Assembly: GCA_026003195.1 (NCBI GenBank)
Contig: BPGU01000003.1
Location: forward strand, 1 to 64,000
Length of the DNA: 64,000 nt
Origin: Armatimonadota bacterium
GTDB lineage: Bacteria; Armatimonadota; HRBIN16
Direction: 5' to 3'
Below, piece after piece: positions 41,543 through 51,900 of the stretch. The notes under the pieces were generated by a model. It did not search any database, was not told the DNA's origin, and saw only the letters and a list, made by a program, of their open reading frames with translations. The translations under genes and the position numbers were made by a program. Numbering within the stretch: the first letter of the stretch is position 1; each line of letters opens with the position of its first letter.

Positions 41543-42619
41543 ATGGCAAAGGGAACCACATATCCCCACGAGCGCATCGAGTTCGTAGACGCCCGCACGG
41601 GCGTGCGCTTGATGCAGTTGACCAGCTTCCCCACCATGAGCATGGCGTTGCCCTACTTCGGGCGCAACTTCACGAGCGATTCGAAGACCCTGATCTTCGT
41701 TTCCCAGCGGGAGGCGTGTCGTGATGCCCCCTGGGACCTGTTCCGCGTGGATACAGACGGCACGAACCTGACCCAGCTCACCGAGTGCGAAGGGGCGGCA
41801 GGGTTTGTGATGTCGCCGCAGGACGATTGCGCCTATTTCCACCGGCAGGGCGCGTTGTGGAAGGTAGACATCAATACCTTCCGCGAAGAGGAGATACTGG
41901 CGCCGCACGGTGTGGCAAGTATGGGTGCAGGGGCTATCTCCCCGGATGGCATGTACTACTTCGCGCAGGTGGTTACCGCACACGACACCAGCGGCATCGT
42001 GCGCATTCGCACCGACGGCTCGGAAGCGGTGCTCATCGCCGAGGGGGAGCGGGGGAACCTTGCTCTGCACTCCGCCAGCCCGGGTGGCGCAGGGTTGCTG
42101 GTCTGGCGGATGCGTGAGGGCAAGAAGACGTGGCTGCTGCTGGACGACAACGGCACGGAGAGAGGCGTGTATACCAGCAGTTACGACTTCGCGCACTGCA
42201 CCTTCCTGGGTAGGAGTGAGCGCGTGCAGGGATGCGCCCTTCCGCCTGACCGTGCGCTGGTACACATTGGCGTCGGAGAGGAACAGCCGACCACCATCGC
42301 GCAGGGAGTGTACTTCTGGCACTCCGCCTCCACGTTAGACGGAGAGTGGATTATCTCCGACACCAACTGGCCCGACGAGGGCTTGCAGCTGGTACACTTG
42401 CCGACGGGACGCTACCGCCCGTTGTGCTACCCGCGCAGTGCACAGGGGCATCCGCAGTGGACGCATCCCCATCCGCAGTTCAGTCCCGATGGGCGGATGG
42501 TGCTGTTCCATTCGGACAGGACGGGCATCTGCCAGATTTATCTGGCGTTCGTTCCTGACGACCTGCGCGAGCGCGTACGCACCGGTTCACTGAGCGTACA
42601 GGAGAGACGAGTGTGGTAG
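41543..42619 (+). CDS. Oligogalacturonate lyase-like beta-propeller (PL22-related)
   Basis: 358 aa. It begins at the base after the upstream stop. WD40-like/PD40 repeats run throughout (DLFRVDTDGTNLTQLTE, AISPDGMYYFAQ, FSPDGRMVLFHSDRTGI). The overall pattern fits PL22-type oligogalacturonate lyases, which cut pectin-derived uronate dimers in the cytoplasm; no signal peptide agrees. Catalytic His residues cannot be fixed by eye. It overlaps the transporter gene by 7 bases. Confidence 0.75.
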   Translation: MAKGTTYPHERIEFVDARTGVRLMQLTSFPTMSMALPYFGRNFTSDSKTLIFVSQREACRDAPWDLFRVDTDGTNLTQLTECEGAAGFVMSPQDDCAYFHRQGALWKVDINTFREEEILAPHGVASMGAGAISPDGMYYFAQVVTAHDTSGIVRIRTDGSEAVLIAEGERGNLALHSASPGGAGLLVWRMREGKKTWLLLDDNGTERGVYTSSYDFAHCTFLGRSERVQGCALPPDRALVHIGVGEEQPTTIAQGVYFWHSASTLDGEWIISDTNWPDEGLQLVHLPTGRYRPLCYPRSAQGHPQWTHPHPQFSPDGRMVLFHSDRTGICQIYLAFVPDDLRERVRTGSLSVQERRVW

Positions 42620-43929
42620 ATCTGCGCTGGGCAGGCATATGGGCGATGCTGCTGGTGATCGCGGCGAGCATGACAGGGTGTCGTCCCCGTGAGGAGGGGT
42701 CCTTTCCCTCACGCACCATCACCATTATCTGTCCTCCTGCGCCGGGTGGCGTCTCCGATACACTGACGCGCGCGCTGGCAGCTTCCGCTCAGCCGGAGTT
42801 TGGCGTGCCGGTGGTAGTGGAGAACAAACCGGGCGGTGCCAACGCTGTGGGACTGAATTATGGAGCGCACGCCGCGCCCGATGGCTACACGGTGACCTAT
42901 GTGGTTGCGGAGCTGGCTATCCTGCCGCATCTCGGCTTGAGTCCTATCTCCCCCAATGACTTTGACTTGCTGGCTCGGACCAACTATAACCCGGCAGCCG
43001 TGACCGTACGAGCCGATTCGCGGTGGCCCACACTGCAGCAGCTGATGGCAGACGCTCGCGCCCACCCGGAGGCGATACGCGCAGGCAACTCGGGCACCGG
43101 CTCGATATGGCATCTGGCGGCGGTTGCCTTACAGGAGGCAGGTGGAGCCAAGTTCAAGCACGTGCCTTTCAGTGGAGCTGCTCCGGCAGTGCAGGCGTTA
43201 CTGGGTGGGCATGTAGACGTGGTATGCGTCAGTCCTACCGAGGTGCAGGCGCATGTGGAATCGGGAAAATTGCGGATGCTCACCGTGCTCACTATCCGGC
43301 GTGATCCCCTCTTCCCCGATGTGCCGTGTGCCCGGGAACTGGGCTACCCGCTGGATATCGGCGCATGGGGAGGGCTGGCTCTGCCCAAAGGCGTCCCGAT
43401 GGAGAGGCGTCAGAAGCTGCTGGAAGGTTTCCGCAAAGCGTTCGGCAAGCGCGAGTTCCGGCAGCTGATGGAGGAACGGGGTGTGCGTCTGGCGTGGCTG
43501 GAGGGAGAACCGTTCCGTCAATTTGTGGAAGCGCAAAGCACGCTCAACCGTCAGATCATCGCCCGCATGGGCGTGAACCTCACGCGAGGGGATGTTGGGC
43601 ATCTCTACTTTCCGGGACTACTGGCGGTCCTGGCAGTGGGGCTGGCGATGGCCATAGTCGGGGCACGTCTGGCGGGCGGACGCGGTGAGCAAGTGGAAGC
43701 CCACACTCCAGTCGGAAGACGACAGTCGGCGATGATGAGTACACTCGCTCTTGCTTTCATCGCCTTGCTACCTGTGGCAGGCTTTCTGGCTGCTTCTGCG
43801 CTCTTTGTGCTCGCTGCGGTAGCGCTCACTGGACGAGTCAGGTGGTGGCAGGCAGTGGTGTATGCCAGTGTCGTGAGCCTGAGCGTGTGGTGGTTGTTCG
43901 GCAACATACTGGGGGTACCTCTGCCATGA
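42613..43929 (+). CDS. Tripartite tricarboxylate transporter TctC-TctB fusion
   Basis: 438 aa starting at GTG. Lipoprotein signal with lipobox MTGC (Cys about 23), then a TctC/Bug-type solute-binding domain (about 30-320; TITIICPPAPGG, VVVENKPGGANAVG). Instead of stopping, the chain continues into four membrane helices (about 335-438) like TctB, the small membrane subunit. A binding protein tethered to its own transporter is unusual: the family normally has a free binding protein. TctA follows with a 4-base overlap. It probably imports a carboxylate sugar acid. Confidence 0.85.
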   Translation: MVDLRWAGIWAMLLVIAASMTGCRPREEGSFPSRTITIICPPAPGGVSDTLTRALAASAQPEFGVPVVVENKPGGANAVGLNYGAHAAPDGYTVTYVVAELAILPHLGLSPISPNDFDLLARTNYNPAAVTVRADSRWPTLQQLMADARAHPEAIRAGNSGTGSIWHLAAVALQEAGGAKFKHVPFSGAAPAVQALLGGHVDVVCVSPTEVQAHVESGKLRMLTVLTIRRDPLFPDVPCARELGYPLDIGAWGGLALPKGVPMERRQKLLEGFRKAFGKREFRQLMEERGVRLAWLEGEPFRQFVEAQSTLNRQIIARMGVNLTRGDVGHLYFPGLLAVLAVGLAMAIVGARLAGGRGEQVEAHTPVGRRQSAMMSTLALAFIALLPVAGFLAASALFVLAAVALTGRVRWWQAVVYASVVSLSVWWLFGNILGVPLP

Positions 43930-45395
43930 GCGACGCCTTCCAGCAGCTGTGGTCGGGCAACACGATGTGGCTGATGCTGGTGGGGGTGGTGGCAGGCATC
44001 GTGATTGGCGCTCTGCCAGGTTTGACTGCCACGATGGGCGTGGCACTGCTGGTTCCCTTTACCTTCTGGTTGCCCACCCTCCCTGCGCTGATGGTGCTTC
44101 TGGGCGTGTATGTGGGCGCGATGTACGGAGGAGCGATACCGGCGGTACTGATACGCACTCCGGGCACTCCCGCTGCGGCGGCAACCAGCCTGGATGGTTA
44201 TCCGATGGCGCAGGAAGGCAAGGCAGGACTGGCGATAGGTATCTCGTGCATGACGGGCGTGGTCGGTGGGGTGTTCAGCACGCTGGTGCTAATGTTCGCC
44301 GCACCGCAGGTGGCTCGTTTCGCGCTAAAGTTTGGTCCTGCAGAGTACTTCGCGCTGGCGGTGTTCGGGCTGAGTGTGATCGCCAGTCTGTCGGAGCGTT
44401 CCCTGCTGAAGGGTGCGCTGATGGGTGTGTGTGGGTTGTTGCTTGCCACGATAGGCATGGACCCGATTACCGCCGTACCGCGCTTCACTTTGGGGTTGAC
44501 CCCGCTTCTGGAAGGGCTGGCGCTGGTGCCCGTGCTGGTAGGTGTGTTCGCGCTGGGCGAGGTGCTGTACCAGAGTAGCCTGCCGGAACCCGACCGGAGC
44601 CTGTTCCGCAACATCGGCAGGATACTGCCCTCGCTCAACCACTACCGACGCATCGCTCTTCCGACACTGCTTGCCAGCATCACGGGCACTTTCATTGGAG
44701 CACTACCCGGTGTGGGGGGCGATGTGGCGGCGTTCGTCGCCTACGATCAGGCGAAGAAGGTCTCGCGCCGACCGGAGGAGTTCGGCAAAGGCTCCGTAGA
44801 GGGGCTGGCGGCGGCGGAGTGTGCCAACAACTCGGTGACCGGCGGAGCGATGATACCCATGCTCACTCTGGGCATCCCCGGCGACGCGGTGACAGCGGTC
44901 ATCCTGGGCGCGTTGCTGATGCACGGCGTGCGTCCCGGTCCCGACCTGTTTGAGAAGCAGACCCATCTGCTGTCCGCCATCTTTATCGGTTTGCTGGTCG
45001 CAAACCTGCTGGTGTTGCCTGTAGGGCTGGCAGGCGCGAAACTGTTTGCGCAGACCGTGCGTGCACCTCGCCATTACCTGTTTCCGCTGATAGTGGTGTT
45101 GTGCGTCGTGGGCAGTTACGCCATCAACAACAGCCTGTTCGATGTCGGTGTCATGTTCCTGTTCGGCATAGTGGGCTGGGCACTGCGGCAAGCAGGCTTC
45201 CCGATTGCTCCGCTGGTGCTGGGTTTGATTTTAGGGCGCATGACCGAAGAAAACTTCCGCCGTGCACTGATCCTGTCGGGGGGTAGCTGGAGCATTTTTG
45301 TGAGCCGCCCCCTGTCGGCAATTTTATTGTTGCTGGCGGTGGCGTCGGTAGCGTTCTCGGTGTGGCAGAGCAGACGGGGTGGGCACAAGGCGTAG
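43926..45395 (+). CDS. Tripartite tricarboxylate transporter large subunit TctA
   Basis: 489 aa, about 12 membrane helices. GALPGLTATMGVALLVPFTFWL and the second GALPGVGGDVAAFVAYDQAKKV are the duplicated GxxPGxG motifs of the family, and YGGAIPAVLIRTPGTPAAAATSLDGY is conserved. It couples a sodium or proton gradient to uptake of carboxylates bound by the TctC part of the adjacent fusion. The start overlaps the fusion stop (ATGA). Confidence 0.93.
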   Translation: MSDAFQQLWSGNTMWLMLVGVVAGIVIGALPGLTATMGVALLVPFTFWLPTLPALMVLLGVYVGAMYGGAIPAVLIRTPGTPAAAATSLDGYPMAQEGKAGLAIGISCMTGVVGGVFSTLVLMFAAPQVARFALKFGPAEYFALAVFGLSVIASLSERSLLKGALMGVCGLLLATIGMDPITAVPRFTLGLTPLLEGLALVPVLVGVFALGEVLYQSSLPEPDRSLFRNIGRILPSLNHYRRIALPTLLASITGTFIGALPGVGGDVAAFVAYDQAKKVSRRPEEFGKGSVEGLAAAECANNSVTGGAMIPMLTLGIPGDAVTAVILGALLMHGVRPGPDLFEKQTHLLSAIFIGLLVANLLVLPVGLAGAKLFAQTVRAPRHYLFPLIVVLCVVGSYAINNSLFDVGVMFLFGIVGWALRQAGFPIAPLVLGLILGRMTEENFRRALILSGGSWSIFVSRPLSAILLLLAVASVAFSVWQSRRGGHKA

Positions 45396-45663
45396 GCGCA
45401 CCGGTACCACCATCGCCCGCCGCGGTACTTGCGCCACCACACAGGAGAACACAGTCTTCCAGCGAACACAGGATAGGGTCGTTTATCGCCCGGACGCCGT
45501 CCGAGCCGTCTGTGTCCTTTTGAGGATACGCCAACCCTCGCGGCAGCCTCTCTTGGGAGGTAGCTTCGCCGCGACACAACTTGCAAGGACACCTGAGACA
45601 CGACCTCTTGCTGGATGGGACAAAACTTCTATAGAAGAGGCTCAACCTGTCAGGGGGTATACG
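45396..45663 (+). other. 268-base gap without a recognisable gene
   Basis: The frame of the next gene stays open through this stretch, but the product would be Arg- and Thr-rich and low-quality. No strong promoter is seen. CAGGGGG near the end is the ribosome site for the gene at 45664. Confidence 0.5.
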
Positions 45664-48600
45664 ATGATGCAGGGTACCACCTTGAAACCGATTGTGCCCG
45701 ATGCACCGGTGATGAAACTGGATGAACTGGGATTGTACACCATTGGCTATGCCTATCGTGGGCAGGAGGAAAAGCTGTTTCCAACGGGTTACACCTGTTT
45801 CTTTGAGGAGAGCACGGGTGTTGTCTGTCAAATGATAGGGCTGGTCAACGGCAAACAGGCATTTATGCTGCACTGCCCGTGGCGTGGGGGTACGGGCATT
45901 ACTTTCCAAACCTTTACCTTCCAGTTGCCCAGAGCAAAGGGCGCATTCCTTCGCGGGTTTGCTGCCTTGCGTCCCGATGTTGTGGACAAATCGGATGGTG
46001 TCACTTTCCGCATCTTTATCAACGGCAAGAAGGTGATGGATGAGCACCGCACCGACGGGCAATGGAAGCCGTTCCACATTGACCTCTCCCCGTATATGGG
46101 GCAGACGGTTGTCATTCGTTTCGAAACCGACCCCGGTCCTGCCGATGAGGCCTCGTTCGATCTCTCGTTATGGGCGGAGCGAGAGCTGGTGATAGAAGGC
46201 TATCAGCCCAAACCTGTTCAGCGTCCCGCACCGCCACCTTTGAAACTACAATCGCTCACCTCCTTTCCCAACAACATGGTTGCCCCGCGCAGTGCGTTTG
46301 CGAACAGGACGAGCGTACAGGTGCGCGACGACCTCGCTGTGTTTCGATACGAGGGTAGCGACGGTGTTATGGAGTATCGCTGGCGCAAGCCCGGCAAGGA
46401 AGACGCCTCACCGTTCGGAGAGTGGACGTTATGGGCGCAGATGAGGGGCGATTCGCCCGTGCAGGTACCCCTTGCCACCTCCGCTGACATCGTTTGGACG
46501 GCAGAAGCTTCACCGATAGATGTGAGCTGGCAAAAAGCGGGCGATACGGTAGTGTGCACGCGCCGTTATCGGGTGGGTCGTGACACCGCAAGCCTGCGTC
46601 TGACCGCCCGCCTCTTTCACAAGAGCCTTGTGCTACAGGTGGAGAGTGATCGTCCGGTGGTAGGCAGCATGTATGCTGGCGGCTGGGGTCCGGTGCTTCG
46701 ACGCAAACAGGTTACCACGCCCTACTACAGCGGGCAGGTATTCTATCTGCCTGTGGAAAACCTGTTTGTGAACGCCATTCTGGACTGGACAGACAGCCAC
46801 GCGACCAATCACGATGGCTTGCGGGCGTACTATGGCACGCTGACTGATGGCAGGCGCAACCTCCTGCGCGAGCGTGTGGTGTTCACTGCCGCGTGGCACG
46901 CCGCTGAAGTGTTTCCCAACATCCCCAACCCGCCCTCGCCTTTCCTCAAGCAGGTAGGCGACAAAATCGTGCTGGACATCTGGGGCGGGCGATATGTGGA
47001 CATCGCGCGGGATTTCGAGCGGCTGGCGGAGTACGGCATCGATAAGTGCATTGCCATCATCCACGTGTGGCAGCGCAGTGGTTATGACAATGCCCTGCCC
47101 ATGCACATTCCCGCGATGGCGGAGCTGGGCGGCGACGAGGGCATGAAGGTGCTGGTGCAAACAGGCGTAAAGCTCGGTTACTACGTCGCCCTGCACGAGA
47201 ACTATGTAGATTACTACCCCAACTATGACCACTACGACGAGAACGACATCGCACTGGACTCACAGGGCAACAAACAGCTGGCGTGGTACAACCCGGGCAC
47301 CAAAATCCAGTCCTTCGCAGTGAAGCCCAATGCCATCCTGCGCCTCGCCGCCACACAATCACCCGAAATCCACCGACGCTACGGCACCAACGCCTGTTAT
47401 CTGGACGTACATTCGGCGGTGCCACCTTGGTTCCATGTGGACATGCGCTCTACAGAGGAAGGCGCAGGTATGTTCAAGCGCGTGTGGGAGGTGCACCGCG
47501 CGCTGTGGCAGTACGAACGCAAAACGCATGGCGGTCCCGTCTTCGGTGAAGGCAACACCCACTGGTACTGGAGCGGCTGTCTGGACGGTGTGGAGGCGCA
47601 GTTCGGCACTGGATGGACCTGGGGACAGGGGCTGCGGGCGCCGCTGGCGGTGGACTTCGACCTGCTGAAGATACATCCTCTGCAGTGCAATCACGGCATG
47701 GGCTACTATGAACGCTGGTGGAGCGACGCGAAGTGGGGCAGCGTGCCTCCCATGCTCGTCATGGACCAGTACCGGATGCAGGAGGTGGCGTACGGGCACG
47801 CGGGCTTCCTCGGCAGCGCGGTGTGGAATCTGATACCTTATGCCTGGCTGGAACATCACCTGCTGACCCCCGTGATGGCGCGCTACGCTACCGCCAGACC
47901 GCTGAGCATCGAGTACCACGTGGACGGCAAATGGGTGGACAGCACCACCGCCGCTAAAGCGGACAACTGGCAGCGCGTGCGCATCCGCTACGACAGCGGG
48001 TTGACTATAGTCGCGAATACCGCGAAGGAACCGTTACGTGCTGGCTCCATCACCTTGCCTCAGTTCGGCTGGCTGGCAACGGGGGCAGGGGTTACCGCCT
48101 ACACCGCCCTGCGGCAGGGCGTGGTGGTGGACTACGCGGAGACCGCTGATAGCCTGTTCGTGAACGCTCGCCATATGGCGCACTGGAACATCAGCGGAAT
48201 CAAACGCATCCGCCCGGAGGTAGCGCAGTTCGAGCAGACAGGCACGCGCACCTTCCGGGTCACCTACCGCTGGCGGGTCAACGACACACTGGACAGGGAT
48301 TACTTCTGCTTCGTACACTTCAGCCAACTGCCGCCAGAACCCTGGGACGAGGGCATCAAGTTCCAGCAAGACCATCCTCTGCCCAAACCCACCAGCCAGT
48401 GGCGACGTGGCGAAGAGGTGGTGGACGGCGAATACACCGTGACTGTGCCTGAGAACATCCCGGACGGCGACTACCAGTGGACTATCGGCTTGTATGCGCC
48501 GGGCGGGGGTGGGCGTGTCAATCTGGAGGGTGAAGTGGACCGCCACGGACGCAACCTGCTGGGAGTGTTGCAGGTGCGCGACGGAGGCAGAACCATCCGC

Positions 48601-48915
48601 TTCGTGCCCGAAAGCAACACGGGCGAGTATCGGCTGGCACTGTACCGTGGTCACCTCAACGAAGAGGGTAAAGTGGTGGACTTCGGGGCAGTGCGCACCA
48701 ACGGCAGCGTGCTGATACGCCGTCGGGGGCGTGGATGGTCACTGATTGCCTACCCACGCGAGGGCGATTTCGTGATAGAGCTGAACGCCTCCCGCTTCCC
48801 GATGCCGCGACGGGTGCAGTGTGTGGATGGTGATGTGCCTTTTGTGCAGCCGGTGCGGCAGGGTGGATGGTGGCGCTTGCGCCTGAGTGGAGCTCGGATG
48901 TATATCTGGGAGTGA
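45664..48915 (+). CDS. Large putative glycoside hydrolase (GH101/GH129-like)
   Basis: 1083 aa from the ATG at 45664. The N-terminal 180 residues look like an NPCBM or jelly-roll sugar-binding domain (SDGVTFRIFINGKKVMDEH, DLSPYMGQTVVIRFET). A beta-sandwich follows (to about 430), then a barrel (450-750) with YLDVHSAVPPWFH (probable nucleophile Asp) and GEGNTHWYWSG (probable acid/base Glu). C-terminal beta domains end at 1083. Similar architecture occurs in endo-alpha-N-acetylgalactosaminidases and relatives. No signal peptide at the chosen start. It is followed after four bases by another large hydrolase-like gene. Confidence 0.7.
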   Translation: MMQGTTLKPIVPDAPVMKLDELGLYTIGYAYRGQEEKLFPTGYTCFFEESTGVVCQMIGLVNGKQAFMLHCPWRGGTGITFQTFTFQLPRAKGAFLRGFAALRPDVVDKSDGVTFRIFINGKKVMDEHRTDGQWKPFHIDLSPYMGQTVVIRFETDPGPADEASFDLSLWAERELVIEGYQPKPVQRPAPPPLKLQSLTSFPNNMVAPRSAFANRTSVQVRDDLAVFRYEGSDGVMEYRWRKPGKEDASPFGEWTLWAQMRGDSPVQVPLATSADIVWTAEASPIDVSWQKAGDTVVCTRRYRVGRDTASLRLTARLFHKSLVLQVESDRPVVGSMYAGGWGPVLRRKQVTTPYYSGQVFYLPVENLFVNAILDWTDSHATNHDGLRAYYGTLTDGRRNLLRERVVFTAAWHAAEVFPNIPNPPSPFLKQVGDKIVLDIWGGRYVDIARDFERLAEYGIDKCIAIIHVWQRSGYDNALPMHIPAMAELGGDEGMKVLVQTGVKLGYYVALHENYVDYYPNYDHYDENDIALDSQGNKQLAWYNPGTKIQSFAVKPNAILRLAATQSPEIHRRYGTNACYLDVHSAVPPWFHVDMRSTEEGAGMFKRVWEVHRALWQYERKTHGGPVFGEGNTHWYWSGCLDGVEAQFGTGWTWGQGLRAPLAVDFDLLKIHPLQCNHGMGYYERWWSDAKWGSVPPMLVMDQYRMQEVAYGHAGFLGSAVWNLIPYAWLEHHLLTPVMARYATARPLSIEYHVDGKWVDSTTAAKADNWQRVRIRYDSGLTIVANTAKEPLRAGSITLPQFGWLATGAGVTAYTALRQGVVVDYAETADSLFVNARHMAHWNISGIKRIRPEVAQFEQTGTRTFRVTYRWRVNDTLDRDYFCFVHFSQLPPEPWDEGIKFQQDHPLPKPTSQWRRGEEVVDGEYTVTVPENIPDGDYQWTIGLYAPGGGGRVNLEGEVDRHGRNLLGVLQVRDGGRTIRFVPESNTGEYRLALYRGHLNEEGKVVDFGAVRTNGSVLIRRRGRGWSLIAYPREGDFVIELNASRFPMPRRVQCVDGDVPFVQPVRQGGWWRLRLSGARMYIWE

Positions 48916-48919
48916 GAGA

Positions 48920-51900
48920 ATGAAACCGTTCGACATCGCGCCGTTCGCATTGCCGAACTGCGAACCGGGAGAGTATCGCTTTGAGGAGCCTCGCGATATC
49001 CGTCAGGTACGGGTGCGTTTCCGGGGAGGGATACCCTCTTCGCTAAACGTCTACTATCTGCGCAAAACATGGCCCGATGTGCGCATCGAGTACGCGCACG
49101 ACCTGGACAACCCCTGTGGCTTCGGCTGGACGCCCATAGACGACCAGTTCAACACCCGGTGGCAAAAGGCAGCTATAGAGGTGCGTCCGGAAAGCGCCAA
49201 CGCGGTCATCATTACCTTCAAAGGATTGAGCGCAGAGTTTCCCGACCTGAAGGATTATGATGTGACCTTCCGCCGAACACTGGGCATCAAAATAGAGGTG
49301 CCAGAGCCGAAACAGCTGCTGGCTGTGAACATCTTCACCACCTCCACACCTCTACTGAGCCGCTTGCGCGTAGAACTCGATGCTGGGCGCGAAACCCCTG
49401 GCAAACGCATCCGACTGAGCGCATACAACGCCACCATCCGCGCCGTCTTGTCTCCTAAAGGGGTGCGCTCATCCCGTCGCACGGTAGAACTGCTACCGGA
49501 GAAAGAGCGATCGTTCGATCTGTACGTAGTGCACATGCGCCCTGCACATCGCTACTGTGGCGACGAAGGGCATGTCACCTTCTCGCTGGATGACGACGTG
49601 TTCACCATCTCCCTGCAAAGCCTGAGTGAGCAGGGACCCATCTGGTACGCCGAGAAGGGCGTGTATATCACCTTTGCCAGTGACCCCACGCGCTTCGCGG
49701 ACTACCTGAAGCGCATCGAGGGGGCAAAAACCCTCCATCAGCGCGTCAGGGAACATCGCGAGCAAACTTACGCCGGTGCGTTTTATGGACAGCCCCGCCC
49801 CCATGTGGTGAGCTATAATCTGGGTTGCAAGCATAACCGCCAGCGGTTCTGGCTGGAGGCGAATGGCGACCTGGTGCTGCACCGGTGGAACGTGACCAGC
49901 ATCCCGGGTAAGGACACTGCACGCTTCCTGTGTGACGGAGATGCGCGTTTCTTCTTCGGTTTAGAGCACAAAGCCATTCTTGCCCGTTACACCGATACGC
50001 CTCCTGTGCTGGCATACCACATTCATGCACGTGACGGTGACCTCGCTGTCGAGCAGAAGAGCTTCGCGGTGCCGCTGGAGCGTTCCATCCTCGATGAGTC
50101 CCTGGCGAGCGACGATACGGTGGTAGCCATGGTGCGGTTCCGCTTCGAGAACCTGGGCGACGCGCCCGCGGTGGCGGAACTGCCCCTCTCCTACTCCCAC
50201 CGTTCGGGCAGGTCCCGTAACGCCTACTCCAGCAACGGGCGTCAAGATGACTATCTGGTTCCCCGTGGCGAGCGAGAAGCGCTGCTGGTGGAGGGTAATC
50301 ATATCCTCTCGGAGTGGAACGGAAAGAGGGTGTTTCGTGCGCGCTGGGAAGGCAGTATGCGCCCGGAAGTGCAGGAACAGCAGATTGTCTTTCGACAAAC
50401 CCTGCAACCCGGCGAGGTGTGCGAGCTGCTGCTGAAGATACCCTATATCGCCATTGACCAGCCGCAAGAGCTACAGGCTCTGCAGAATCTATCTTTCGAG
50501 CAGTGCTACCGTGAGGTGGTCGCCTTCTGGCGGGCGCAGGCGCAGCAGGGAGCGCAGCTCGTCTGTCCCGAACCGCACCTGACTGCCCTGCACGCTGCGC
50601 ATCTGAACCACGTACTCATCACCGACGCCCTCATGCCCGACGGTAGCGGACTGATCAACACCTCTGTGGGCACCTCTACCTACGGCAACTTCACCAACGA
50701 GGCGTGCATGGTCACGCACGAGCTGGACCAGCGTGGACTGCACGAGGAGGCTCGCAAGCGCATCGAGCTATGGGTCAAGTATCAGGGAACCGCTCCCCAG
50801 CCGGGCAACTTCACCGACTACGAGGGGATGTACTTCGGAGCGGGCGGATTCGAAAGCGGCGCGTATAACCAGCACCACGGATGGGTGTTGTGGTGCATCG
50901 GCATGCACTACTTCCTGACGGGCGACGCCGAGTGGCTGAACCGCGTGGCTCCCTCGTTGATTGCAGGATGCGACTGGGTATTCCGACAGCGACGCAACAC
51001 CATGCACAACCTGCCCCATTCTCGCGGATGGGAGTATGGTTTCCTGCCCGCAGGCAGTCTGGAAGATGTGACCGATTTCCACTACTGGCTTTCGACCAAC
51101 GCACTCACCTGGCGCGGGGTGGACACCGCAGCGAAGGCGCTGGAGGCTATTGGGCATCCCGAGGCGGCGCGCATCCGGCAGGAAGCAGATGCCTATCGTG
51201 CCGACCTGATACGCGGCTTCGAAACCATGCGGCAGCACAGTCCCCTCGTACGCCTGCGCGATGGGCGATGGGTTCCGCATTACCCCAGCCGCCTCTACCA
51301 GCGCAGACGCGACGTGGGCTGGATCCGCGAGGTACTGGAAGGTTCTGTTTACCTGCTGATTAGCGGCTTGTACGACGCTGACAGCGTGCAAGCGCAGTGG
51401 ATTCTGGACGACTTTCAGGACAACCGCTATCCCACTCCGCCTTATGGATACCTGATCCCCGACTTCGAAGCGAACTGGTTTGACCGCGCGGGCTTTTCTA
51501 TCCAGCCCAACCTGCTGGCAGGGCTGATGCCCCATTTAGAGCGTGACGAGCCGGAGATTTTCATCTGGATGTTCTTCAACGCATGGTGTGCCTGTTATCG
51601 CGAAGAGATTAACGCGATGGTGGAGCATCCGATGCCTGTGCTGGGCTACTCGAACGCAGCACACTTTAAGACCAGCGACGAGGCGAACGCGGTGTCATGG
51701 CTCCGAGCGATGTTCGTGTATGTCAGCGAGAAGGTGCTGCATCTGGGGAGGGCGATACCGCGTGAGTGGTTCCGTAGCGGCAAGCCGATAGCCACCTCCG
51801 GGGTGTGTACGCGCTACGGCACGGTAGGCGTGAGTTATCACGTTTCGGAGGAGGGCAAACGCATGAAAGCGGAGGTGGATTTGCAACTGCGAACCCAGCC

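Noticed and set aside
45379-45663. N-terminal extension of the large hydrolase
   Set aside because: The added residues are Arg- and Thr-rich with no signal peptide or domain, and a ribosome site precedes 45664.
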